From NCBI GenBank assembly GCA_001600555.1, contig BCKH01000007.1:1-64000 (forward strand): a DNA stretch of 64,000 bases. Reading direction: 5' to 3'. Positions 23,801 to 34,565 of the stretch are shown in pieces. The translations under genes and the position numbers were made by a program. The notes under the pieces are model-generated. The model saw nothing but the letters and a program-made list of their open reading frames with translations. It had not been told where the DNA came from and did not search any database. Position 1 is the stretch's first letter, and every line of letters begins with the position of its first letter. The stretch comes from Albophoma yamanashiensis. Lineage: Eukaryota > Ascomycota > Sordariomycetes > Hypocreales > Ophiocordycipitaceae.

Positions 23801-26800
23801 GGTGACCATGTATCAGCGTGTGCCAGTCAATGGCAGGCCCAGTAATATTGGACCACAATTCCCGAACGTTGGCTCGTACGTCTTCTGCCCGGGAACGGAA
23901 ATCCCGGTGCTTCGAGGTGGTGTGGGCGAGTTGTGCGTGTCTGGCAAGCTTGTCGGCAAAGGATACTTGAATCGTCCAAGCCTTACAAATGAACGATTCC
24001 CAACCTTGGCTGAGTTTGGAGAGAGAATATACCGCACCGGGGACCTGGTTCGTATCCTTCACGATGGGTGCTTTGACTTTTTGGGGCGGGCCGATGACCA
24101 AGTCAAACTGCGCGGCCAACGACTGGAGATTGGCGAGATCAACCATACCATTCGGACCGGGGCACCGGAGGTCAAAGATGCTGCAACTATCGTGATAAGA
24201 CATGAATCGTGTGGGAAGGACGTGCTGGTATCTTTCCTAGTCGGGGATTCCGACAACGACTCGCGGAACCTGTGCGTACTACCCGACATCTACGGCCTCG
24301 CCATTAAAGCAAGGACGGCATGCCTTGAGCGGCTCCCAGGATATATGGTCCCAACATATTTCCTTCTGCTGTCGCACATACCGCTCTCACCAAACAACAA
24401 AGTGGAGGCAAAGGAACTCAAGGCTTTGTACGGAAGCCTCTCACCCGAGCAACTAATGAATGCCTCATCTGCAAGCACTCGCTCGGCGGATTCGAGTCTT
24501 GATAAAATTGCCTTGCAAAAAGCCATTCGTGTTCTGTCCGATTTCAGCAACATACCAGAAAGGAGTCTCTCACCGTCCACCAGCATTTTCGATTTGGGAG
24601 TTGACTCGATTACTGCGCTACAACTTTCAACGCAACTGCGTACTGCTGGTTTCGACAGTGCCTTGCCTGCCGTATTGCTCAGATGCCCTGTCATCGCAGA
24701 TCTCGTCAGGGCCTTGACAATTGATGCGGGGACGACGTCGCACATTGATCTAGTGCGAGAGGCTAAGCAAGCCATACGGGCTTGCCACCAAAGATATCGA
24801 GCCTTGGTGTGCCGCGAACTTGGCGTCGAGCTTGACAAAATTGAGTATATCGCGCCGTGCACGCCTCTCCAGCAAGGTATTATATCGAAGGCCTTGACAA
24901 GCGATACTGGAGGGGCGTATTTCAACTCTTTTGACCTTCAGTTTGACAGTCATGTGTCTATGGATCGAGTGCTGTGGGCATGGACTCGTCTTCTGAAGAC
25001 TCATGCAATCCTGCGGTCAGCCTTTGTCAACACCTCGGATGGCCATGTTCAAGTTGCCTTGAAGGACAATGCAAGACCATGGCAAGAATTTACTACAAGA
25101 GCTGAGAGCGACGACGTCTCCATTTTGGCAGAGATAAAGCAAGATTGGATTCGCAGAAACATGAATCACATTCGAGATCCAATCCAGCTTGTACATGTTT
25201 GTGGGCTCGGCGTCCAGAAAATCGTCATACACATTTTCCATGCTCTATACGATGGGAACAGCTTCGAGATCATGAACCAACAGGCTGCGGCATTTTATCA
25301 CGAAATTCAACCGAAACTGGGTCCTACGTTCATTGAAGCTTTAGCTCATGGCCCGTTGAGGAGGCACGATAGTTGCCAACACTTCTGGCGAGAGCACCTG
25401 CGTGGTTGGGCATTTTCTCCGATACCCACGCTCATGCGAAATTCCATTGGAGAAAGTCCAGTCATCTTGACTCGTACTGTCTCTCTCCGCCTATTCGAGA
25501 AGCTACGCGCTGAACAGAACGTCACTTTGCAGTCAGTTGTCTTGGCAATATGGGCATATGTCCTTCAAAAGCATCTGGCCAGAAACCTCACAATTGGTGT
25601 TGTTGTAGGTGGGAGATCAATCGGATTATCCAATGTCGATAAGACCGTCGGTCCTTTGTTCAACACCGTACCGTTTTTCAACGATACCTTGACGAGGCAC
25701 ACGTTGGCATCCTTAATTCACGAGTGCCACGAGTTTAGTGCCTCAGTCATGCCCTTCCAGCACGTGCCTCTTAAGAGTGTCCAGAAATGGTGCACTGGTG
25801 GCCAGCCGCTCTTTGACAATCTCTTTGTCTTTCAGCTTGAGCAACCCAATATGGCTGAGAAAGATGTCCCGTGGACTGTTGTGGATACACCGGGTCATCC
25901 TGACTACCCTCTGGCCTTCGAAGCTACTCGAACGCACACTGGCGAGCTTCGTTTGTGTTTGGTTGCGCAGAACCGAGTAGCTGACTCAAGTCTGCTCGGG
26001 ACTTTACTGGACCAAGTTGAAGAAGCCGTTGCAAGGACCAAATCGGAAGCGCTGCTGGAGTCCTCAGGAATCAGCGATCCAAATAATTCCGATGAGACAC
26101 TCATAGATTCTACGGGTACAGCTAGTTCAGATGTCACCTTGGAACAGTATTCATGGACGGACCAAGCTCTCGTCATGAGGAACGAAGTCGCCAGCCTCAC
26201 AGACATTCCTATCAACAACGTCAATGCAACGACGACGATGCTAGAACTTGGTCTTGATAGCATAGATGCCATAAAGCTTTCAACGAGGCTGAAACGGCGC
26301 GGCATACACCTATCAGCTTCTCAAATCATGCGGCATCAGACAATACAGCGCTTGGTGCAAGAGAACCACACAATCGAGCCAGGGCATACAACAGGTTCGA
26401 CAAATCACGCTCATCTTGAAGAAATAAGAGCTCAAATTCATGCTCAAGTTACAAATTCTGGTATAGATTCGAGCATTGTTGAGTCGGTATCGCCGCCAAC
26501 TGCTCTTCAGGAGTCCATGGTCGCAGGCATGATCCAGTCGGAGTTTCAATGGTACTTCAATCATGATATTCTCGAGGTTTCCGATGGCGTCGACATGAAG
26601 AAGCTAGAGGAAGCCTGGGCTACTGTGATCAAGCAATCCCCAATCTTACGGACAGGATTTGTTGAAGTCGACGATGCATCATTGGACATGGCGTACGGTG
26701 CAGTTGTATTCCGGGACACATCTCCATGCACCCGGAACATCACTTTATCGAGCTTGTCTGATTTGTGGAAAATAACATCAGATGCGACTCAGCTGGCTGT

Positions 26801-29458
26801 GAAAGGAAAGGGCCTCAAGTATCTGTTGCAGCTCACATTCGCGACATATGAGCAGCGGCGATTTGTGATTGTGTCAATTTCCCACGCCCTTTACGATGGT
26901 TGGTCGCTCAGCCTCATGTATCAGGACTTGGATACGGCATATAAAGGCGTGGTAGCGATGAGGCCCTCTGTCGACACTTTTATATCGCGGATGATTGCAT
27001 CCAAGACAGAGGATGCGCAAATATTTTGGGGCAACTACCTCGACGGTCTCTCCCCAAGCATCCTGGCTGCAAACAAGTCTTCAAAAGAGCCTACCTCGGA
27101 CCGCGTGTTCAGAGCGGAAATAGCCTCTAAAGAGACCCTCTCTGAAGTGACGGGATTCTGCAAGAAGAACGCCTTCAGTTTGCAAGCTCTGTCTCTTGCA
27201 TGCTGGGCCATGACCGTGGCTGAGCACACGAAGTCACTCGACGTCGCCTTTGGACTTGTTTTGTCCGGCAGAGACTTTGAAGGCGCAGAAGACCTCATGT
27301 ATCCGACCATGAACACTGTGGTGCTGCGATGCATCTTACACGGGACGGTCTCAGGTTTCATCTCGTACGTCGAAGGCACCTTGTCAGACATACGCGAGTT
27401 TCAAGCGTTTCCGCTTCGAAAGGCCCAGGCGGCAGCCAAACTTGGGAATTCGGGCACCTTTGACTCCCTGTTCCTGTTGCAAAAGTCTCCAGAGCAGGCG
27501 TTGTCTTCGAGTCCCCTGCTCGCCTCGATTGGTGGATCGTCGGCGGTTGACTATCCCGTCTGTGTGGAAGCGGAACCCACGGGCGACCAGCTGATTTGGC
27601 GAATTGCCTGTCAAGCAGACCTGTTTACCCAAGAAGAGTCGAAAGCCTTGGTAAATAAGCTGGACCAAATTTTGCAATACGTACTTGGGGCCGAGGCTGC
27701 TGATGTTTTATCGTTCCATGGCGACGAAGTCTCAATTTGCGGAATGCCCGCTGTGGCAATCCAGGAGGCTCGTCGAGCGGATGGTGTTGCTGTAACCGAA
27801 GAGCCAAGCAGTGACCATTCTTGGGGAGAAACTGCGACAATTATACGAAACATCCTCAGCCAAGTTTCCGGGGTTCCTGCCGAGTCAATTACATCATCGT
27901 CAACTTTGTACCATCTTGGCCTGGACTCCATCAGTGCAATCAAGGTGTCTCTGCTATTGCGCAAGAAGGCAGTCCATTTAAGACCCAGAGAGCTTACTAC
28001 ATCCTCAAGCATTCTAGAAATGGCAAGTCAGGCGAGACTGGTGGACGAGTCCGAACAAGAGCAATTACAGCCACCACCAACCTGGACGCCGCCATCTGGC
28101 ATTGATGTGGACAAATATCTCCAAGAGTGCAATATACAAAAGGATAGCGTCGAGGCAATTATCCCTGCAACGGCAATGCAGGTGTATATGTTGACTGCAT
28201 GGCAAAACAATGGTGGCGCTGTGTTCTTCCCCGAATTCTGTTTCCGCATCAGCGGAGATGTCGATGAAGCCCAGGTCGAGCGCGCATGGCAGACTCTCAA
28301 TTCCCAGATACCGATTTTGCGAATCCGCTTCGTTGCCACAGGTTCCAACCAACTCCCGTGGGTTCAGGTCATTGTCAGGAAGGAAGCAGTTCTGTCTGGA
28401 CGCGTCTCGCAGCCTCTGACATATTTGAGCGTCACCAAGGCTGACGCCGACCAGGCTCTGATTATCCGGCTCAGAATTCACCACGCCTTATACGACGGTG
28501 TTAGTCTTCCAGCCGTTATCTCACAGTTCTGTTGCCTGTTGAGTGACGACAGCGGTACAAAGGAGCAAGATTACTCGCAGTGGGCAAGAATATCAATTCA
28601 ACCAACACTCGACGATGTTCAAACGAGGAGACGGGAGTTTTGGGCGAAGTACTTGGCACAGACCGCGCCAACGAGCCCCTCAGTGCTCTCGTCTCTAGGA
28701 AGCCAATGTCGCACCTCACATATCGACGAGGCAGCCATTCGCGATGTTGCGCATATTCGAGAATTTGCGTCGAACAACCGCATAAGCCTGCAATCGCTCT
28801 TCCTTGCCGCATATGCGAGATGCATTGCCAGCCAAGCGGGGGGGGATACCTCAACCGAATCGACCGTAATTTTTGGCATCTACCTAGCCAATCGCGCTGC
28901 CGATTACAGCTCTCCACCACTAATATATCCAACGCTCAACTTGGTTCCCCTCAAGGTCAAGCTTGGCCTCAATGAGAGCTTGGCTGCTGTGGCTACGAGC
29001 ATTCAAAACGATATCCACACCATCAGTAGTGAAGGACGGGCAGAAGTTGGCCTATGGGAGATTTTTTCTTGGACAGGCGTCAAAGTTGACTCTTTTGTGA
29101 ACTTTCTCAGCCTTCCAGGCAACCCGGAGCCAACGCCTGAAGCGGTGACACTGACACCTATGCACGGTGTGAAGACTTTGCCATGGAACCATTCCGAACT
29201 GCTTGCCGAACCCTGGCTGCAGCACAACGCAGTCAAGGAAGCCTTCCCAGTAAGTCATGCGATCCTCCATGACCTCGATCTTTGCATAACTGCAACCCCT
29301 GCTGACACGATTGACAGGCATCCGTAGACATAGAAGCGTCAGTGAAAGGTCAGCAGCTTACCATTGGCATATTCGGACCGCATGAGCGAGTCTCCGACGA
29401 GTTGGCCGCGAAAATGGTGGCCGATATCACGCGTCTCCTCGACGGTGTAGGCGTTTGA
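14807..29458 (+). CDS. sidC: Ferrichrome/ferricrocin-type siderophore NRPS (SidC/NPS2)
   Basis: Three exons: 14807-15762, 15815-29249 and 29318-29458, with introns of 52 and 68 bp; 4843 residues, the usual size of this family. The first intron falls inside the first adenylation domain just after YGPTEATIH. The start is the first in-frame ATG. Order: A1 (core YTSGSTGTPKG at residue 174), T1 (Ser560), C1 (HHAVYDG, 755), A2 (YTSGTTG, 1222), T2 (Ser1626), C2 (HHALYDG, 1824), T3 (Ser2172), C3 (HHALYDA, 2378), A3 (YTSGTTG, 2837), T4 (Ser3250), C4 (FHALYDG, 3460), T5 (Ser3801), C5 (SHALYDG, 4008), T6 (Ser4357), C6 (HHALYDG, 4541). Three complete modules with extra T-C units, no thioesterase and a terminal C domain are the hallmark of fungal synthetases of cyclic hexapeptide ferrichromes. 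In these the third A domain supplies N5-acyl-N5-hydroxyornithine and the last C domain cyclises. All six carriers keep the (L/V)DS serine. All three A domains keep their core motifs. Divergent sidA supports the assignment. Exact product (ferricrocin or another ferrichrome) is inferred. Confidence 0.95.
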
Positions 29459-29669
29459 ATCACCTGCGTCATTACACTACGCTTCAATGGTGGAGAGGCA
29501 GGAAGTGTAATAGTTTGAGAGCATAAATTTTCTATGGCGTGTTCATGTATGATCACTAGCTGATTTACATCTAATTGCGCCGCTCTTAACTTTGCAAAAA
29601 GGTGTATACGCAACCCAGAAATGTTGTATTATTAACAGCTCCCTTAAGCTGTTGCCGACCATCGTAAGC

Positions 29670-31391
29670 TCAGTCCGGGAAAAGGATCAGGTTTGCAAGC
29701 CGAACCACCTCGTCATCAGAAGTAGGACTCGCTACACTGCTGGGGACGTCCCACGGCGTAAGGCCCATAGCCTGTAAGCCGGCTGAGCCGCCGACATGTG
29801 CAATCTCCGCCTCGCCAGGTCGAACATCCGGGTCCTCTGCGACAACGCCCCGGCCAGATGTGTCAAAGTCGGGGCCAGGGTGGCCGCGTTGAAAGGCCTT
29901 GCGCTGCCGAGCCAGGTACAGCGCGTTGGTCTGTGTGAGAGGCGCGGCCGGTATGTAAACTAGCATGCTGATGTCGTTGACGTCCCTGCTACTCGGAGTC
30001 CCCATACCGTGGCCGCTACTGCTTGATATGTGGTAAGGCAGATCCGGGTGCCAGAAGATGTAGTCCCCTGGCTGGAGCGTAGGCAGGGTGATGAGGCTTC
30101 GCCGAAGACACAAGTGCGGGTGCCACCGCTCGGTGATGCGCTGCGCGTGGCCTGGCACGGCGCCGTGGATGATGGTGTCAGGATCGCGTTGCAGCTCCCA
30201 GTTGCCGGGAGCAAGGTAGGCTTCCCATTCCGGGCCAGAGCGTGTGGCGGGAGCGGGAAGTCGAGGGCTAAAGAACGGTCGCAGAAGGTAGTAGGCAGTG
30301 GCCAGCTTGGGTGACGGTAAGAGCCGCAACATGCCAGGTTCTATGGTCGAGAGGGCCAGGAGGCCTTGGAACATGCGGAAGATTGTACAGGCAGCGTAGC
30401 CATTGTACAAATCCATGGTAGCATGAACACGGCTAGCACACTCCCAGGGGTCATGTTCTTCCCAGCGGCCGTGGAAGATGCGGTCGTACGTCCTGCCGCG
30501 GCCGTATCCGTCCGGCTCCCAACGCTCGAGGGAGCCGTTGTCGACCTGGGCGATGATGCCGGCTGATGATTGGAGGGCGTTGATCCAGTCATCGGCGGAT
30601 TGAGGGGCAAGAAACTGTGATTGGGAACTATGTTGCTGCGGCTGCTGCTGTTGCTGTTGATGATGATGCTGATGATGCTGCTGCTGTTGCTGCGGCAGTG
30701 GCTGAGGCCAGGAATAGCTTGACGGCGCTGAAGGTGCCGGGGTGGTGTCGTCAGGGTTAGCAGCTGATGGTGAGCTGGTGTCGAAGCCGCCGCCGTGCAC
30801 CCGGATCCGGTCCACGTAGGTGATGGGCAGGGGCGTAGCTTGATAGCCATCTGTGCCGTCTCCCCAGAGACTCATCATGAAGCTCTGGGCGCGGAGCACG
30901 TTGGGGTGCGCGCGAGAGCGAACCTGCGCGGGCGTCCAGAAGCAGTCAAAGCATGTCGGATCCTGCCTCGGAGCGCGGACGGGCGTCGCACCAGCCGAAC
31001 GGGATCCCGCAGGGCCCGCGGCTGCGGAAGCGGCCCCGGGGTTTCGCGGCCTCCGACTTTCCAGGTAGACTACCGTGTCTCGGACGGCGAGCTCGGCAGA
31101 CTGGCGCGGGAGGACCTTGCGTACGACGCCGACGCCGTAGCGGCGCAGGTCACGTCCGAACCGGGCGGTCTGCGCCGGGTCGTCCAGGTCCGCAAACTCG
31201 ACAGAGGGGATGAGGTGCGGCCCGAGGCCTTCGATGTGCTCGACCTCGGCGCGCAGGGCGTGGATGAGCCGGGCCCAGCACGCCTCGAGGCTGGCCTCAT
31301 GGCCGGCGATGAGATTTCGCTTGGTGCGGGCGAAGCGTTGCGGCAGCGGCACGGGATCCGGCCCCCAGAACGAGAGCGTCGGAGCATCCAT
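29670..31391 (-). CDS. DUF1479 (YbiU-type) protein, putative Fe(II)/2-oxoglutarate oxygenase fold
   Basis: Single exon, 573 residues from the first ATG of the frame. The frame is open a further 52 codons upstream, but only from a TTG. The body resembles the DUF1479 family: LPQRFARTKRNLI near the start, RRYGVGVVRKVLP in the first third, and the late GDYIFWHPDLPYHI, whose HxD...H pattern fits a metal-binding cupin/2OG oxygenase core. Biochemical function in fungi is unknown to me. A His/Gln-rich insert encoded near 30630-30697 interrupts the central part and is probably a surface loop. The gene converges on the siderophore NRPS with 211 bp between stops. That position invites an iron-related guess, but no GATA operator was seen in its promoter and no siderophore role is established. 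Confidence 0.75.
   Translation of the reverse strand: MDAPTLSFWGPDPVPLPQRFARTKRNLIAGHEASLEACWARLIHALRAEVEHIEGLGPHLIPSVEFADLDDPAQTARFGRDLRRYGVGVVRKVLPRQSAELAVRDTVVYLESRRPRNPGAASAAAGPAGSRSAGATPVRAPRQDPTCFDCFWTPAQVRSRAHPNVLRAQSFMMSLWGDGTDGYQATPLPITYVDRIRVHGGGFDTSSPSAANPDDTTPAPSAPSSYSWPQPLPQQQQQHHQHHHQQQQQQPQQHSSQSQFLAPQSADDWINALQSSAGIIAQVDNGSLERWEPDGYGRGRTYDRIFHGRWEEHDPWECASRVHATMDLYNGYAACTIFRMFQGLLALSTIEPGMLRLLPSPKLATAYYLLRPFFSPRLPAPATRSGPEWEAYLAPGNWELQRDPDTIIHGAVPGHAQRITERWHPHLCLRRSLITLPTLQPGDYIFWHPDLPYHISSSSGHGMGTPSSRDVNDISMLVYIPAAPLTQTNALYLARQRKAFQRGHPGPDFDTSGRGVVAEDPDVRPGEAEIAHVGGSAGLQAMGLTPWDVPSSVASPTSDDEVVRLANLILFPD
30630..30697 (-). repeat. CAG/CAT-type run encoding a Gln/His-rich insert
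   Basis: Imperfect trinucleotide run within the DUF1479 gene encoding mixed poly-Gln and poly-His. It stays in frame and is likely to vary in length between strains. Confidence 0.8.
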
Positions 31392-32927
31392 GCTCCCCAG
31401 TTCACCAAGGACGAGGGCGAGGATGAGGGTTGCGGCGGGCAGGGATGATATTGATCGGTTCGCGCCGGCGGTGGTGGCAGAAGCGAAGGACGAGGCTGCA
31501 GCCGTGCTTACCGCCCGGGGAGGGGATTGGTGCCTCGACTTGGACAACGCCCAACCCGGGCCGTGGTGGTGCTGGCGCTGAAACTCGTGCCGGCACCGGC
31601 GGCGATACTGACGAGACGTCTGTCGCGACCCGGTCGAGGATGCACGTTTATTAGGGCTACGGTAAAGTCAGTCTCGAATCGGCCCGCACCGAGTGTGTCA
31701 GTCGCTGCGGGCCAGCCGCAACCGTGGCTGACGGCGGCATTCCAAGATGTAAGCCGTAAGGCGCCGGCAATCCAGTGGCCTGTAGTCTTTTGGTTCCCCT
31801 TGCCGAGGCCAATGTTTCGGACAATCCACCGTCTCTGTGTTCGCGGCAACCGTCGCGCGTGTGCACACGGTGGTCGCTGGCCGCGTCATGAGCCGTGCGC
31901 GTCATGCCACAGGTTCTAGGGCAGCGCTGGCCATGGAACCCGAGAAACCGATGCTCTCGTAATCGTATTTTCTTCTTTTTCCTTTTTTTTTTTTTGACTC
32001 TGCCGTCATTTCTCTCAGCTCAATCGCGTGGCTTCGTAATTTCGTGCCGAGGCGTGATGGCGTTCCCCATACATGTACGACATCGTTTTCGTTCCATCTC
32101 GGGTGTGTTCGACGCGCCCACGGCATAAGGGCATCGTATCAGATCAGTCAATACTCTGAATATTGCTCTCTGCGGACATGGAAATCAATGTCTCGATGCC
32201 TGATCACCGGAAACGTCCATCCGAAGAACCAGTGCAGCCATCTGCCAAGATTGTAAACCTCGTACTTGCACCAAGTTCTTACGAGCAGGAGTGCATCTTC
32301 AGCTCCAACTCAGGTATTCTGCGAAACCCAAATGTCTCAGAAGCTGCACCCTCCTCATACAGCCGGCCGGTCCCCCTTGGGCACCGGACTCCGCCAAGCC
32401 ACGTGGCTACGAGATTGGCCGTCTTGTTCCTCCAATACTGAGGAGGCCAGTCCACCATGTCTGGTGGCCTTTCAAATATCCATTCATCTCGCCAGCGACG
32501 TAGTGGACATTAAAGGAACAAAAGTAGAGTACAGTTGAGGACCACCGGATTACAGATATACGGCGTTGACATTCTATTCACAAATAAGCGCCCACTACAT
32601 CACGGCACAATCAAGACGAGCAGAGTCAAGTACGAATGGAGCCCCCCTTTACAGGGTCAGCCCGTTGCACCAGTGGAGCTGGTCGTAAATAAGGTCTTTT
32701 GATTTCGAGGCCGTTCTCGTCACACATGTCCAAATTGGAAAAATGGCCTTTTCTGCTCGAAACGCCGTCCCATATATACTGTACCATCCGGCGGCCAATG
32801 CCGTGCGGTGGCATGGGCTGAAAAGTCTTGACGCTTGAAAGCGTTTGTTTTGCAGCCGTAAATTCCAAAGCCGACTCGGCATAAACCGACAAAATATCAC
32901 CGGCAAAGCTCGAAACTTTTCGCACAC
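31392..32927. other. Intergenic, no firm gene
   Basis: Promoter side of the DUF1479 gene plus the 3' region of the choline oxidase gene. A T-rich tract (about 31976-31995) is present. Small open frames between 32163 and 32538 could be joined by a GT-AG pair, but the product resembles nothing I know, so no gene is called. Confidence 0.5.
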
Positions 32928-34565
32928 TTACAGCCTCGACGTCTTGGAGTCGGGCTTCCATCCATCCTCCATGGCGATCAGCTCGGCCGCGCGCTCGCCA
33001 ATGGCCAGCACCGTAATCATGGGGTTGATGGACGGCATCTCCGGGAAGACGCCGGCGTCGGCGATGCGCAGCTTGCCCACGCCGCGGACCTTGAGCTCCG
33101 GGTCCACGACGGCGAACTCGTCGCGCGTCACGTCACCCATCTTGGTCGTGCCAGCCGGGTGGTAGACGGTGTGCGCGACGCGGCGGGCGTACTCGCTGAT
33201 GTCCTCGTCGCTCTGGACCTTGGGTCCCGGGGCGATCTCCTCCTTGAGCCAGTCCTTGAAGGGGCTCTGCTGGGCAATCTTACGTGCCGCCTTGATGCCC
33301 GCCACGAGCGTCGCCGCGTCGTAGCCGTCGGGGTCGGTGAAGTAGCAGAAGTCGAGCGCGGGCTTGACGGCCGGGTCGGCCGACGTCAAGTAGATGCGGC
33401 CGCGGGACCGAGAGCGCGGGATGTTGGGCGTCATGCAAAAGGCGTAGCCGTCGGGCACGACCGGGTAGCCGAGGCGCGAGGTGTTGAGGCAGAAGGGGAT
33501 CTGGTAGCAGTGCATCATGATGTCCGCGGCGTCGCCGTCGTTGCCGGCGGCGTTGGTGCGCTCGCGGCGCAGGAAGATGCCCGCATCCGAGTCCATGGTG
33601 GTCTGGTTTGCGGGCACGGGCTTATTCAGCTCCCACATGATGATGGTCTCGGGGTGGTCGAGGAGGTTCTCGCCCACACCGGGGATGTCCTTGACCACCT
33701 TGATGCCCAGGTCCTCGAGCTGGCGGCGGGGGCCCAATCCCGAATGCAGCATGAGGCGCGGGGTGTCGACAGCACCAGCAGAGAGAACGAACTCCTTGCG
33801 GGCATGGAGGGTCAGCTTCTGGCCCGAAGCAAGAGTGACGTCGATGCCGGAGGCGACGTTGTTCTCGACAATGATCTTGGAGACGTGGGCCTCGGTCAGG
33901 ACCGTGAGGTTGGGTCGTCTCTCGTCACCGCGCAGGATGGGGTGGATGTAGGCGACCGAGGCGCTGCTGCGGTTGCCCGTGTCTGGGTTGTACGAGACGG
34001 AGAAGAAGCCGGCGCCCTGGGTCAGCTGGCCCTTGGACCGGATCTCCTCGTTGAAGTCGGTGATGACGGGGATGTCCATGGCCTTGGAGCAGGCCTCGAC
34101 CCAGTCCCTGCACAGCTGGTTACGGTGGCGGTTGTGGACGGGCTGGAACGTGTTGCGCAGGTTGTCGACGAGGCGCACGACGGTGTCAAAGTCCCAGCCC
34201 TTGCAGCCCTGGGCAACCCAGCGGTCCAGGTCGTGGCGGAAGGGGCGGAAGGAGATGAGGGTGTTGTGCGAGGAGCAGCCGCCGAGGACCTTTGCGCGAG
34301 AGTGGCGGATGTGGGAGTTGCCCATGGGCTGCTCGGTGGTGCCGTAGTCGTAGTCGAGCTCACCACCGAGCAGCGAGAGCCACTGGCGGAGGTCGAGGAC
34401 GTTGTTGAGCTTGAAGTCGGACGGGCCGGCCTCAATCAGCAGCACGCGACGCTCGGGGAGGTAGCTGGACAGCCGCGAAGCCAGGACGCAGCCAGCGGTG
34501 CCGCCGCCGACGACAATGTAGTCGAAGGCGGAGCTGGCGTTGGACGGGAGCGTCTGAGTCGTCAT
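32928..34565 (-). CDS. codA: Choline oxidase-type GMC flavoprotein with peroxisomal signal
   Basis: Single exon, 545 residues. GMC oxidoreductase: N-terminal FAD dinucleotide fold (VVGGGTAG, residues 18-25), LIEAGP, then RAKVLGGCSSHN. His100 in that motif aligns with the histidine that binds FAD covalently in bacterial choline oxidase. The active-site pair appears as His469 (YHPAGTTKM) and Asn514 (SINPMITVLAIGERAAELI). The match to choline oxidase around HSRAKVLGGCSSHN is closer than to glucose or aryl-alcohol oxidases. Expected reaction: choline to betaine aldehyde (and possibly on to glycine betaine) with H2O2 production. The C-terminal SRL is a PTS1-type peroxisome signal, which suits an H2O2-forming enzyme. 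It is divergent from a betaine aldehyde dehydrogenase gene, which supports the substrate. A choline dehydrogenase activity cannot be excluded from sequence. Confidence 0.86.
   Translation of the reverse strand: MTTQTLPSNASSAFDYIVVGGGTAGCVLASRLSSYLPERRVLLIEAGPSDFKLNNVLDLRQWLSLLGGELDYDYGTTEQPMGNSHIRHSRAKVLGGCSSHNTLISFRPFRHDLDRWVAQGCKGWDFDTVVRLVDNLRNTFQPVHNRHRNQLCRDWVEACSKAMDIPVITDFNEEIRSKGQLTQGAGFFSVSYNPDTGNRSSASVAYIHPILRGDERRPNLTVLTEAHVSKIIVENNVASGIDVTLASGQKLTLHARKEFVLSAGAVDTPRLMLHSGLGPRRQLEDLGIKVVKDIPGVGENLLDHPETIIMWELNKPVPANQTTMDSDAGIFLRRERTNAAGNDGDAADIMMHCYQIPFCLNTSRLGYPVVPDGYAFCMTPNIPRSRSRGRIYLTSADPAVKPALDFCYFTDPDGYDAATLVAGIKAARKIAQQSPFKDWLKEEIAPGPKVQSDEDISEYARRVAHTVYHPAGTTKMGDVTRDEFAVVDPELKVRGVGKLRIADAGVFPEMPSINPMITVLAIGERAAELIAMEDGWKPDSKTSRL

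Noticed and set aside
31392..31547. 52-codon N-terminal extension of the DUF1479 protein
   Set aside because: Opens with TTG only; the family homology starts after the ATG at 31391.
32163..32538. Possible small two-exon gene
   Set aside because: A GT-AG pair can join the frames, but the product resembles nothing and the alternatives are equally open.
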